Shown here piece after piece: positions 8,527 through 17,300 of a DNA stretch of 64,000 nt (position 1 is the stretch's first letter; every line of letters begins with the position of its first letter). Source of the stretch: Bryobacterales bacterium F-183. Its GTDB lineage: Bacteria > Acidobacteriota > Terriglobia > Bryobacterales > Bryobacteraceae. A program made the position numbers and the translations under genes. The notes under the pieces were generated by a model, which was not told where the DNA came from, did not search any database, and saw nothing but the letters and a program-made list of their open reading frames with translations. The DNA is taken from positions 682,001 through 746,000 of the forward strand of contig AP025252.1 in NCBI GenBank assembly GCA_016865505.2, in the 5' to 3' direction.

Positions 8527-9274
8527 TCGTTTCCCCCATTACCTCGAGTTTCGGCATGTCTATAAGACGTTTGACAGGCCCGTTTTGGCCGACGTCAGCT
8601 TCTTTTTAAATGCCGGGCAGACTTTGGCCATTATTGGACGTAGCGGCGTGGGTAAGTCTGTGAGCCTGGGCCACATCATGGGCTTTTTGAAGGCGGACGA
8701 CGGGCAGATTATCGTTTCGCATCAGGACATCACCAAGGCTACCGAGGATGAGTTGCGCAAGATCCGCAAGAAGGTGACGATGGTGTTCCAGTCCGGCGCG
8801 CTGTTCGATTCGCTGACGGTGGGCGAGAATGTCCTGTTCAGTTTGGAGTTGCGCGAGGACTATAACTCCCAGAACAAAGAGGACGTGGTCAACGGGTTGC
8901 TGGAGATTGTGGATCTGGCGGATTATCGCGATGCGTACCCGAGCGATCTGTCGACCGGACATAAGCGAGCGGTGGCGATCGCACGGGCGCTGGCGGCGCA
9001 GCCCGAATGCATCCTTTACGATGAGCCTACGACGATGGTGGACCCCATCATGTCCGATCACCTGGCCAACCTGATGCTGCGATTGAAGAAGCAGTTGCGG
9101 TTGACGTCGGTGATCGTCACGCATGATCTGGACCTGATGCGGAAGGTGGCGGACTCGGTGGTGATCCTGCACCAGGGGCAGGCGATCTATTTTGGTCCGG
9201 TAGCGGGGTTGGCGCTGAGTAGGCATCCTCACATCAAAGAATTTTTGGCCATGGACCGGCTCGAATTCGCCTGA
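8519..9274 (+). CDS. MlaF-like ABC transporter ATPase
   Basis: Cytoplasmic ATPase resembling MlaF/Ttg2A, which powers phospholipid transport with an MlaE permease and an MCE protein. Walker A is GRSGVGKS at about 40-47, and the Q-loop is in MVFQSGALFDSL. Walker B is CILYDEP, and the switch His lies in VIVTHD. Two core motifs deviate: the ABC signature reads LSTGHKR instead of LSGG-type, and the D-loop region reads TTMVDP instead of TAGLDP. It starts with GTG 8 bases inside mobA. No MlaE or MlaD partner is nearby, so the partner permease is either distant or different. Confidence 0.8.
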   Translation: MSDRFPHYLEFRHVYKTFDRPVLADVSFFLNAGQTLAIIGRSGVGKSVSLGHIMGFLKADDGQIIVSHQDITKATEDELRKIRKKVTMVFQSGALFDSLTVGENVLFSLELREDYNSQNKEDVVNGLLEIVDLADYRDAYPSDLSTGHKRAVAIARALAAQPECILYDEPTTMVDPIMSDHLANLMLRLKKQLRLTSVIVTHDLDLMRKVADSVVILHQGQAIYFGPVAGLALSRHPHIKEFLAMDRLEFA

Positions 9275-9294
9275 ACTCACGTATAAGTTCTTAT

Positions 9295-9771
9295 ATGAAC
9301 TTTGAAGAGTTCCTGCAATCGCCCATGGCGTATCTGGCGCCGGAGAAGGCGCTGGAAGGTCTGACTGCTCAGCAGGCGGAGACCAAGCCGCACGACGCTC
9401 CGCATTCCATTGCCGAAGTGGTGGCGCATATGGCGTTCTGGCAGAAGTGGTTCTGTTACCGGATTGAGGGCGTAGATAGCCCGATGGCGGAACATGCCGC
9501 GGAAGGATGGCCGGCGGTGATCCCGGGGTCCTGGCCGGAGTTGCATGCGTCGTTCGTGGAAGATCTGGCCACGCTTGTGAAACTGAGCAAGAGTATGGAC
9601 CAGACAGCACCGGTGACGCCAGCGATTCCGTTTCCTCCGATGACGAACTATACGATGGGCGAGGCGCTGACTCACGTGGCTTTGCATAATGCGCATCACA
9701 TTGGACAGGTGATCACGCTGCGTCAGATCCAGGGGCTGTGGCCACCGCCTGCCGGCAGTTGGACCTGGTAG
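9295..9771 (+). CDS. DinB family protein
   Basis: A 158-residue four-helix-bundle protein of the DinB/YfiT superfamily, members of which are metal-dependent thiol transferases or of unknown role. His residues at the expected metal positions are seen in VVAHMAFWQKWF and near the C-terminus in HVALHNAHHIGQV. It starts 20 bases after the MlaF-like gene. The upstream region is TATAAG followed by 7 bases and the ATG, without a Shine-Dalgarno. The thiol cofactor and substrate are not deducible. Confidence 0.85.
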   Translation: MNFEEFLQSPMAYLAPEKALEGLTAQQAETKPHDAPHSIAEVVAHMAFWQKWFCYRIEGVDSPMAEHAAEGWPAVIPGSWPELHASFVEDLATLVKLSKSMDQTAPVTPAIPFPPMTNYTMGEALTHVALHNAHHIGQVITLRQIQGLWPPPAGSWTW

Positions 9772-9789
9772 CGGCGTTACGAAACAGAC

Positions 9790-9823
9790 GCGCCTTCGAA
9801 TGATCTAGAGATCACGAAGGCGC
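9790..9823 (+). promoter_or_regulatory. Strong RNA hairpin directly before a start codon
   Basis: GCGCCTTCG (9790-9798) pairs perfectly with CGAAGGCGC (9815-9823). An inner TGATC/GATCA stem closes a TAGA loop. The stem ends 2 bases before the ATG at 9826 and contains the only ribosome-binding-like GAAGG. No T-tract follows, so sequestration of the ribosome site is more likely than termination. Confidence 0.6.
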
Positions 9824-9825
9824 AT

Positions 9826-10602
9826 ATGAACAACATCGATAAATCAGCTACGACACGTCGCAAAAGCGTTCTGGGCATGGGCGGGGGTCTGCTTGCTGCA
9901 TGGCTTGCCGGAGCAAAGGGCAGCTTGGCGCAGAATCCCGTGAACACCGTCGGATACGCGCTGCCTCAGATTGCGTATGGCGGTGGATGGAACACCACGT
10001 TGTACTTTGCCAATACCAGTGCGTCGGCGGCTACGGTGATGTTGTACTTTTTCGATCAGGAAGGGTCGCCGATGCAGACTCCTGTGGCTGGGAAAGGCAT
10101 TAGCGCGACGCATACGGTGGAATTGAATCCGAGGGCGACAGGCATTGTCGAAATCGAAAACGTTGGCGATTTGCGGCAGGGTTGGGTGGAAGCGATTGTG
10201 CCGGAGGGCGTCACGGGGTACGGCGTGTTCCGTCAAACTGCGGAGGGCCGGGCGGATCAGGAAGCGGTGGTGCCGTTTGTGATCGAAAGCGCCATGAGCG
10301 CGCAGATGGTGTATGACGATCAGAACTTTGTGACCGGTTTGGCGATTGTGAATCCGAGCACGACGCGGGCACAGGTGACGATTGTGGCGTACAACGCATC
10401 GGGCGCGCAGACCGGTAATGCGACGTTGTCGATACCAGCGCGCGGGCGTACGGCAGCGACGTTGCGCGAACTGCAGGGTATGGCCGGTGTGGCCGGAGAT
10501 CGCGGCTGGTTGTCGATTACGGTGACGACCGGTACTTTAGCGGTATTAGGTTTGCGCTTCGGTTCGGCGGCATTTACGTCGATACCTGCGGTTCACAAAT
10601 AG
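9826..10602 (+). CDS. Secreted protein with a domain shared with the downstream dioxygenase
   Basis: A 258-residue protein with an N-terminal TAT-like or Sec signal (TTRRKSVLGMGGGLLAAWLAG). A beta-rich domain of about 215 residues follows, beginning VGYALPQIAYGGGWNTTLYF and ending GLRFGSAAFTSIPAVHK. Nearly the same domain forms the C-terminal half of the next gene on the same strand, with identical blocks such as VTGYGVFRQTA and GRADQEAVVP. I do not recognise a named family; repeated N-x-S/T and Gly/Thr-rich strands suggest an extracellular beta-sandwich or adhesion module. No catalytic motif is visible. The start codon lies directly behind a strong hairpin. Confidence 0.75.
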   Translation: MNNIDKSATTRRKSVLGMGGGLLAAWLAGAKGSLAQNPVNTVGYALPQIAYGGGWNTTLYFANTSASAATVMLYFFDQEGSPMQTPVAGKGISATHTVELNPRATGIVEIENVGDLRQGWVEAIVPEGVTGYGVFRQTAEGRADQEAVVPFVIESAMSAQMVYDDQNFVTGLAIVNPSTTRAQVTIVAYNASGAQTGNATLSIPARGRTAATLRELQGMAGVAGDRGWLSITVTTGTLAVLGLRFGSAAFTSIPAVHK

Positions 10603-10669
10603 TTCGCTTCTTTACAAAAAGTTTTCATAGGGTGGGTAACTTCCCAAGGAAGCATGGGGTTCAGTCAGA

Positions 10670-10690
10670 AGAGCGCACCGCTAGCGCTCT
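10670..10690 (+). promoter_or_regulatory. Hairpin just upstream of the dioxygenase fusion start
   Basis: AGAGCGC (10670-10676) and GCGCTCT (10684-10690) form a perfect 7-bp stem with a 7-base loop, ending 7 bases before the ATG at 10698. There is no T-tract. The position resembles that of the hairpin before the homologous upstream gene. Confidence 0.45.
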
Positions 10691-10697
10691 CATAAGA

Positions 10698-12149
10698 ATG
10701 AACCCTAAGAATAAGAACAACGATCCGATAGTAAAGACTGAGGTTGCCGCCGGTATTGAAGAGGTCACCCCAACACGCCGTCAGGCGTTGCTGGGATTTA
10801 CCGGCGCGACCGCCGCATTTGCCGTTGCGGGCGCAGCGATTGCTACTGCGCCTGTAATGACCGCCCAAAACTTAGCCTGCGTGCTGTCCTCGCAGATGAC
10901 GGAAGGTCCGTACTGGGTGGACGAGCGTTTGAATCGCTCCGACATCCGGACTGACCCGACCAACGGAACCACCAAGACCGGACTGCCGCTCACGGTGACC
11001 TTAAACATTTACTCTGTGACGAGCGCTGGTTGCGCTGCTTTGCAAGGGGCCTGGGTGGACATCTGGCATTGCGACGCGGGCGGCTTGTATTCGGATGCGT
11101 CTGCCAATAACACCGTCGGGCAGAAGTTTCTGCGCGGGTATCAGGTGACGAATAGCTCGGGTACGGCGAACTTTACGACCATCTATCCCGGCTGGTATTC
11201 GGGCCGCGCGGTGCACATCCATGTGCGTATCCGTACGTTCAACGGTACGACGGTGGTGGGTAACTTCACGACGCAGTTGTTCTTTGACGATGCCATCAGC
11301 GATACGGTGTTTACGCAGTCTCCGTACAATACACGTGGCCGTACGCGCGATACTTTGAATTCGAACGACATGGTGTACAACGGCGCGGCGAATAAAGAAC
11401 GTGCGCTGGCGACGCTGGTACGCACCGATAGCGGCTATTCGGCGACGTTGAACATCGGCGTGAACATCGCGACGCAGACTCCGGTTGTGGCGACTACGGG
11501 GTACGCACTGCCGCAGATCGCATTTGGCGGCGGCTGGAATACGTCGTTGTACTTGGCCAATACGAACGCCGATTCGACTTCGGTGACGTTGAACTTTCTG
11601 AACACCGCCGGGTCGCCGTTGACGGTGACGTTGCCGGGACAGGGGTCCAGCGCGAATCATACGATTGCATTGGCGGGACGAGCCACGGCGATTGTGGAGC
11701 TTGCCAATAGCGGCGATTTGACACAAGGCTGGGTGGAAGCATTGTTGCCGGATGGCGTCACCGGGTACGGCGTGTTCCGGCAGACGGCTACCGGACGTGC
11801 GGATCAGGAAGCGGTGGTGCCGTTGTCGATTGAGACGGCGACGGTGGCGCAGATGGTGTACGACGATGTGAACTTTACGACGGGTTTGGCGGTTGTGAAC
11901 CCGAGTACGGCATCGGCGTCCATCAACGTGATTGCGTACAACGCGTCGGGGTCGCAGGTGGGCAGCACGACGATTACACTGGCGGCACGGGCGCGTACGG
12001 CTGTGACGTTGCGGGATCTGTCGGGCATGGCAGGCGTGGCGGGTACGCGCGGCTGGCTGTCGTTCACCACGACGGCGGGTACGGTGTCGGTGCTTGGGTT
12101 GCGGTTCGGATCGGCGGCGTTTACGTCGATTCCGGCGGTACACAAGTAG
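10698..12149 (+). CDS. Exported intradiol ring-cleavage dioxygenase fused to a secreted beta domain
   Basis: About 483 residues. A TAT signal (TPTRRQALLGFTGATAAF) is followed by an intradiol dioxygenase-like domain to about residue 255. The usual non-haem iron ligands can be placed: Tyr in DAGGLYSD, Tyr in YPGWYSGR and the two His of VHIHVRI. Such enzymes cleave catechol-type aromatics between the hydroxyls. The C-terminal 220 residues repeat the domain of the preceding gene almost motif for motif. The reading frame extends 66 bases upstream to a GTG, but the ATG at 10698 is preferred because it stands directly before the signal region. An extracellular aromatic-degrading role is inferred. 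Confidence 0.85.
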   Translation: MNPKNKNNDPIVKTEVAAGIEEVTPTRRQALLGFTGATAAFAVAGAAIATAPVMTAQNLACVLSSQMTEGPYWVDERLNRSDIRTDPTNGTTKTGLPLTVTLNIYSVTSAGCAALQGAWVDIWHCDAGGLYSDASANNTVGQKFLRGYQVTNSSGTANFTTIYPGWYSGRAVHIHVRIRTFNGTTVVGNFTTQLFFDDAISDTVFTQSPYNTRGRTRDTLNSNDMVYNGAANKERALATLVRTDSGYSATLNIGVNIATQTPVVATTGYALPQIAFGGGWNTSLYLANTNADSTSVTLNFLNTAGSPLTVTLPGQGSSANHTIALAGRATAIVELANSGDLTQGWVEALLPDGVTGYGVFRQTATGRADQEAVVPLSIETATVAQMVYDDVNFTTGLAVVNPSTASASINVIAYNASGSQVGSTTITLAARARTAVTLRDLSGMAGVAGTRGWLSFTTTAGTVSVLGLRFGSAAFTSIPAVHK

Positions 12150-12156
12150 ACAAGTG

Positions 12157-12594
12157 CTACTTTTTTAGCTTCGTCATGTAGCGAAGCGTAATGAAGGTGA
12201 TGAGCGCTAGGGGTATCGCGATGTGGTACGCATTCAGCCCCACCGATGCCCCTATGATGCTCACCGAAAGTACGCTCGCTGCGGAGGAAGTTCCGGCGAT
12301 GGCTTCCGCTTTGTCGCCGCGGTCGCGCATGATGGCTCCGGCACCGACAAACCCGATGCCGGTCATCAAGCCTTGGATCACACGCGAATAGCTGTCGGCG
12401 GTGGCACCGGGAAGGTCGTGCGACACCATGATCATGCCGCAGCAGGCTACCGACACGATGGGAAAGGTGCGGATGCCGGACGCGGACGCCGAGTTGTACT
12501 CACGATCCCAGCCGATGGGAAACGCGAGCGCATACGCGATCAAGAGGCGGACGATCTCGTCCACCATGAGGCTGAGCGGAGGGAAATCAGGCAA
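12157..12594 (-). CDS. MgtC/SapB family membrane protein
   Basis: A small inner-membrane protein with about four hydrophobic segments. The family signature IGWDREY lies near the N-terminus, and GLMTGIGFVGAGAIMRD is the conserved MgtC core. Relatives influence magnesium adaptation and ATP synthase in pathogens; the role in environmental bacteria is unclear. The TTG at 12594 overlaps the stop of the DUF1501 gene by 8 bases and has GAAGG 6 bases upstream. An ATG at 12567 gives a more typical MgtC N-terminus. Position suggests translational coupling to the DUF1549/DUF1501 operon. Confidence 0.88.
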   Translation of the reverse strand: MPDFPPLSLMVDEIVRLLIAYALAFPIGWDREYNSASASGIRTFPIVSVACCGMIMVSHDLPGATADSYSRVIQGLMTGIGFVGAGAIMRDRGDKAEAIAGTSSAASVLSVSIIGASVGLNAYHIAIPLALITFITLRYMTKLKK

Positions 12595-14149
12595 GGATGG
12601 CCTTCACAACTTCTGCCTTCTCAACGCCGGTGAGTTTGACGTCCAGGCCCTGGTACTTGTACGAAAACCGTTCGTGATCGATGCCGAACTGATGCAGGAT
12701 GGTGGCCTGGAAGTCCCGCACGTGTACGGGGTCTTTGACGATGTTGTAGCTGAACTCGTCGGTCTCCCCATGTACGATGCCGCCTTTGATACCGGCGCCT
12801 GCCATCCACAAACTGAAGCAGCGAGGATGATGGTCGCGGCCGTAGTCGGTGGGGGTGAGCTTGCCTTGTGAATAGACGGTGCGGCCGAATTCGCCGGCGA
12901 GGATGACGAGTGTATCTTCGAGCATGCCGCGCTGCTTGAGGTCCTGCACGAGGGCGTAGCAGGCCTGGTCGATCTCTTTGCACTGGGCCGGTAGAACTTC
13001 CGGCAAGGAGCCGTGTACGTCCCAACCGCGATGGTAGACCTGGATGAAGCGGGTGCCGCGTTCGGCGAGGCGACGGGCCATGAGACAGGTGTGCGCAAAG
13101 GAGCCGGGCTTGTTCTTCGCGTCGTCCCCATAGAGGTTCCAGATGCTTTCGGGTTCTTTGCTGGTGTCGGTGAGTTCGGGCACCGATGATTGCATCTTGA
13201 ACGCCATTTCGTACTGCGCGATGCGGGTTTTGGTTTCGGGATCGGCGAGCTTTTGGTACGTGATGTTGTTCATCTCGCCCAGATAATCGAGCATGCCGCG
13301 GCGGGTTTCGCCAGCGACCCCGTCGGGGTTGTTGATGAACAGCACAGGGTCCGCACCGCTGCGCAGGCCGACGCCGGAATACTGGCCGGAGAGGAAGCCT
13401 GCGCTCCAGAGACGAGCGGAGATGGCTTGTACGTTGGCCTTGGGATGGTAGTGCTTGGCCTGCAGGACGGCGAAGGTCGGGAGGTCCTGATTGAGGGTAC
13501 CGAGGCCGTAGGAGATCCAGGAGCCGATGCAGGGGCGGCCTGCGATCATGTTGCCGGTTTGGAAGAAGGTGATGGCCGGTTCGTGATTGATCGCCTCGGT
13601 GTTCATGCTGCGGATGATGGCGATGTCGTCAGCCATCTTGGCGATGTTGGGCAGGAGTTCTGAGATCCAGGCTCCGGACTTGCCATGCTGCGCGAACTTG
13701 AAGACCGATGGTGCGATGGGAAAGCGCGTCTGGCCGCTGGTCATGGTGGTGAGGCGCTGGCCTTGGCGGATGCTGTCCGGCAGGTCTTTGTCGAACCACT
13801 TCTGCATTTCGGGCTTGTAGTCGTAGGTTTCCATCTGCGGCGGCGCGCCTACGAGATGGAGGTAAATGCAGCGCTTGGCTTTGGGGGCAAAGTGCGGGAG
13901 ACCGGTGAGGCCTCCGATGGCGGGGGCGGCTTGTGCTTTGTTGTCGCCGAGGAGCGAGGCGAGAGCAAGCGCACCGATACCCTGCGCGCCTCGCGCAAAG
14001 AAGCGGCGGCGGGACTCTTCACGAGCCATCTCCTGCGCGATGGCGTCGAGCGGATGCTTACCGAGGCCGGCCTGCGCGTGCGAGATCCGGTCCAGTTCAT
14101 GAGCCTTCCGGCTGTAGTGGCCTTCGTGATCGGGCTTTAGGATGCTCAT
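12587..14149 (-). CDS. DUF1501 protein, TAT-exported (operon 1)
   Basis: A 520-residue protein of the DUF1501 family, which sits in the alkaline phosphatase/sulfatase-like superfamily and is abundant in Planctomycetes and Acidobacteria. The TAT motif lies around residue 45 (ESRRRFFARGAQGIGALALASLL). Conserved blocks include HLVGAPPQMETYDYKP, QHGKSGAWISELLP, GSWISYGLG and VILAGEFGRTVYS. It begins at the last base of the DUF1549/DUF1553 gene, so the two are translationally linked. A second pair of the same type occurs at 34391-38339. The biochemical activity is unknown; co-occurrence suggests an exported complex with a c-type haem protein. Confidence 0.93.
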   Translation of the reverse strand: MSILKPDHEGHYSRKAHELDRISHAQAGLGKHPLDAIAQEMAREESRRRFFARGAQGIGALALASLLGDNKAQAAPAIGGLTGLPHFAPKAKRCIYLHLVGAPPQMETYDYKPEMQKWFDKDLPDSIRQGQRLTTMTSGQTRFPIAPSVFKFAQHGKSGAWISELLPNIAKMADDIAIIRSMNTEAINHEPAITFFQTGNMIAGRPCIGSWISYGLGTLNQDLPTFAVLQAKHYHPKANVQAISARLWSAGFLSGQYSGVGLRSGADPVLFINNPDGVAGETRRGMLDYLGEMNNITYQKLADPETKTRIAQYEMAFKMQSSVPELTDTSKEPESIWNLYGDDAKNKPGSFAHTCLMARRLAERGTRFIQVYHRGWDVHGSLPEVLPAQCKEIDQACYALVQDLKQRGMLEDTLVILAGEFGRTVYSQGKLTPTDYGRDHHPRCFSLWMAGAGIKGGIVHGETDEFSYNIVKDPVHVRDFQATILHQFGIDHERFSYKYQGLDVKLTGVEKAEVVKAILA

Positions 14150-17100
14150 TACTTGGTCAACACCTCATCCAGATTCAACAACTGATTGGCGAGCATGGTT
14201 AGCGCGGCGAACTCGGTGACGGGTACGGTGGCGTCGGCTTTCTTTTCGCCCACGGCGATGAGCTTTTTGGCTTCTTCGGGGTGAGAGTCAAAGCGCGACA
14301 TATAGGACTTGTACGCTTTGTTTACGATCGCCTTTTCCTGCGCGGTGAAGATGCGGGAGACGACGTTGGTGGACATGAAGTCCACACGGGCGTCCAGCGT
14401 GGGTCCGGCTTTGTAGGCGCGTTCGGCAAGGTTGCGGGCGGCTTCTACAAACTGGATGTCGTTCATGGTGACGAGAGCTTGTAGCGGCGTGTTGGTGCGT
14501 TCGCGGCGTACGGTGCAGGCCTCGCGGGTGGGAGCGTTGAAGATTTCCATCTGGGCGGGCGGAGCGCTGCGCTTCCAGAAGGTGTACATGCTGCGGCGGT
14601 AGAGTTTGTCGCCGTGATCCTGTTTGTAGTCGCGAGTGTTGGAGCCGATCATGGCGACCGCTTCCCACACGCCTTCGGGCTGATACGGCTTGACGCTGGG
14701 GCCACCGATTTCGGTGTTCATCAGGCCACTGGAGGCGAGGGCATAGTCACGCACCATTTCGCCGTCCATACGGAAGCGGGGTCCGCGGGAGAGGAGGCGA
14801 TTGTCGGGGTCCTTGGCGAGCTTATCGGGGGTCGCGGCGGCCGACTGGCGGTACGCATTGGACATGAGGATCTGCTTGTAGAAGCGCTTGACGTCCCACT
14901 TGTTTTCGCGGAAGTCCACGGCGAGCCAATCGAGAAGGTCCTGGTTGACGGGCGGTTCACCTTGCGAGCCGAAGTCGTCGGTGGATTTGGAAATACCGGT
15001 GCCGAAGATTTCCTGCCACATGCGATTGACGGTGACACGGGCGGGCATCGGATTTTCGGGGTCGACGATCCACTTGGCCAGACCCATGCGGTTCCTGGGA
15101 AGGTCGCTCTTCATGGGCGGCAGAATGGACGGCGTGTTGGCTTCCACCTTTTGCCGCTTCTGGTCGTACGCGCCGCGGTAGAGCACGTGGGCGAAGGGTA
15201 CGGAATCGTCCTGTTCACGCATCACGTGGGTGATGGGCGAGCGGCGGGCGATGGCGCGAGCCTCAATGTTGAGTGCGTTCTGTTCGGCGCTGAGCTTGTT
15301 GAATTGCTGGTTCTCTTTGAGCAGCCAGTAGGTGAGGAGTGCGTTGGAGTCGCCGTTCTTTAGAGCGGTCCACTGGGCGAGGAGAGCCGCTTCGCTTTCA
15401 CTCACGACGCGGTTGAACATGCGGAAGTCCGCGATGGCGCCGGAGAGCAGATAGCGGCCGAGGAGCAGGGGTTTCTTGGCTGAGATGGAGCCGCGAAGCT
15501 CGGTGTTCTGATTGCCGCCGCCCTGCGTCTCGTCCACAGGCTTGCCATTGATGAACATCGAGAGGCCGGATTGCTGGCGGCTGCCGTCGTAGGTGATAAC
15601 GACATGGTTCCAGGTGCCGTGCTTCAACTGCGAAAGATGCCCGGCGCGGAGTTCGATGTTCTTGCCGTCCTCACCATAGATGCGGAAGGTGGGTACGCGA
15701 CCGCTGATGCTCAAGTCCCAACCGACGTTCTTGCGGGTGGGGTCCCAATGGGTGACCACGCCGTAGCCTTGCTCGGGCTTGGGGAAGTGGAAGTCCACGG
15801 AGATGGAGAAGGGCTTGTCGGCATCCACTTCGGGAGCGTCGACCGGTACGCCATCGTTGTTGTGGAACCAGAGCGCCTTGCCGTTGGGGGCTTCACCGAG
15901 GTGCGCGTTGAAGCCGTTGACGTCGGCGGCTTGGATGTCCGCCGCGAAGATGGAGGAGGCTGCGTCCAGCGGTTGGGCGTTGGCGGGCAAGCTGTAGCCG
16001 GCAGGGGTCTGCGCGGACTTGCGGAGCGACGCGAGGTCCTTGCGGATGTCGCGGAGGCGGGCGTTGACGGCGGTCCACTTTTCGCGATCTGCCTCGCCGG
16101 GTACGACGAGGACTGGCGGCGTGTCCGGGATGTTGCCGTCCATCACCTTCTGCTGGGTGTTGCGGAAGAAGGCGCCGAGCGAGTAGAAGTCCTTGGCGGT
16201 GATGGGGTCGAACTTATGGTCGTGGCAGGTGGCGCAGCCGACGGTGAGGCCGAGCCATACGGCGCCCGTGGTGTCGGCACGATCCTTGGCGTAGATTTCC
16301 GCGTACTCGTCTTCAATGATGCCCGCTTCGTTGGTGGTGACGTTGCAGCGATGGAAGCCTGTGGCGATCTGCTGGTCGAGCGTCGGGTTGGGCAAAAGGT
16401 CGCCGGCAAGCTGTTCGATGGTGAACTGATCGAACGGCATGTTCTTGTTGAAGGCGCGGATCACCCAGTCGCGATAGGGCCACATTTCGCGGTAGTTGTC
16501 GACGTGGATGCCGTGGGTGTCGGCATAGCGAGCGGCGTCGAGCCAGTAGCGCCCGCGATGTTCGCCGTAGTGCGGAGAGGCGAGGTAGCGGTCCACCATC
16601 TTTTCGTACGCGTTGGGCGAGGTGTCCTTTAGGTACTGGTCGATTTCCGCGGGCTTGGGAGGCAGGCCGGTGAGGTCGAGGGCGACGCGACGGATGAGGG
16701 TACGCTTGTCGGCCGCGGGCGCCGGGCTGAGCGATTGAGCCTCGAGTTTAGCGAGGATGAAACGGTCGATGGGGTTCGCGGCGGCCCAGGCGGTGTTCTT
16801 GACGGCGGGTAACGCGGCGGGCTTGCGAGGAGGCGTGTACGCCCAGTGTTCCTTCCACGGGGCGCCTTCGTCGATCCAGCGCTTGATGAGAGCGGCCTGT
16901 TCCGCGGTCACCGTCTTGTGCGAGTACTTGGGCGGCATCTTTTTGGCCGGGTTGGACTCGACGATGCGCTGGTACAGCAGGCTGGAGGCGGAGTTCGCAG
17001 GTACGATGGCGGCGCCGTTTTTACGTGCTTCGAGGGCGGTTTCTTTGAGGTCCAGACGGAGGCCTGCCATACGATTGGCGGGGTCCGGGCCGTGGCACTG

Positions 17101-17211
17101 GAAGCAGTTGTCCGACAGGATGGGGCGGATTTCGCGCTGGAAGTCGATGGGCTTCGGAGCGGCGACCGCCACCAGGGCGGAGATAGCGAACAAATAATAA
17201 GGAACTCTCAT
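14149..17211 (-). CDS. Cytochrome c/DUF1549/LamG/DUF1553 protein (operon 1)
   Basis: A 1020-residue exported protein. A signal peptide is followed by a planctomycete-type cytochrome c domain with haem motif CFQCH at about residues 36-40. DUF1549 (about 145-360) includes a second CxxCH within CATCHDHKFDP. A LamG/concanavalin-like domain occupies about 460-640 (FSISVDFHFPKP, HVVITYDG). DUF1553 follows to the end (NRMGLAKWIVDPENP, NRMWQEIFG). The start is set at the ATG before the signal sequence; the frame is open further upstream. The LamG insert, absent from the 856-residue paralogue at 35769-38339, suggests carbohydrate or surface binding. Function is inferred as exported redox or glycan-related. 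Confidence 0.92.
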   Translation of the reverse strand: MRVPYYLFAISALVAVAAPKPIDFQREIRPILSDNCFQCHGPDPANRMAGLRLDLKETALEARKNGAAIVPANSASSLLYQRIVESNPAKKMPPKYSHKTVTAEQAALIKRWIDEGAPWKEHWAYTPPRKPAALPAVKNTAWAAANPIDRFILAKLEAQSLSPAPAADKRTLIRRVALDLTGLPPKPAEIDQYLKDTSPNAYEKMVDRYLASPHYGEHRGRYWLDAARYADTHGIHVDNYREMWPYRDWVIRAFNKNMPFDQFTIEQLAGDLLPNPTLDQQIATGFHRCNVTTNEAGIIEDEYAEIYAKDRADTTGAVWLGLTVGCATCHDHKFDPITAKDFYSLGAFFRNTQQKVMDGNIPDTPPVLVVPGEADREKWTAVNARLRDIRKDLASLRKSAQTPAGYSLPANAQPLDAASSIFAADIQAADVNGFNAHLGEAPNGKALWFHNNDGVPVDAPEVDADKPFSISVDFHFPKPEQGYGVVTHWDPTRKNVGWDLSISGRVPTFRIYGEDGKNIELRAGHLSQLKHGTWNHVVITYDGSRQQSGLSMFINGKPVDETQGGGNQNTELRGSISAKKPLLLGRYLLSGAIADFRMFNRVVSESEAALLAQWTALKNGDSNALLTYWLLKENQQFNKLSAEQNALNIEARAIARRSPITHVMREQDDSVPFAHVLYRGAYDQKRQKVEANTPSILPPMKSDLPRNRMGLAKWIVDPENPMPARVTVNRMWQEIFGTGISKSTDDFGSQGEPPVNQDLLDWLAVDFRENKWDVKRFYKQILMSNAYRQSAAATPDKLAKDPDNRLLSRGPRFRMDGEMVRDYALASSGLMNTEIGGPSVKPYQPEGVWEAVAMIGSNTRDYKQDHGDKLYRRSMYTFWKRSAPPAQMEIFNAPTREACTVRRERTNTPLQALVTMNDIQFVEAARNLAERAYKAGPTLDARVDFMSTNVVSRIFTAQEKAIVNKAYKSYMSRFDSHPEEAKKLIAVGEKKADATVPVTEFAALTMLANQLLNLDEVLTK

Positions 17212-17300
17212 CGCAGGTTTGGGCCGTTTGATTACAGGTATATCACTGCGCCATGGGCGTAGTTGTCTTGTTTTTGACACCTCCTCCACATAGACGCGGG

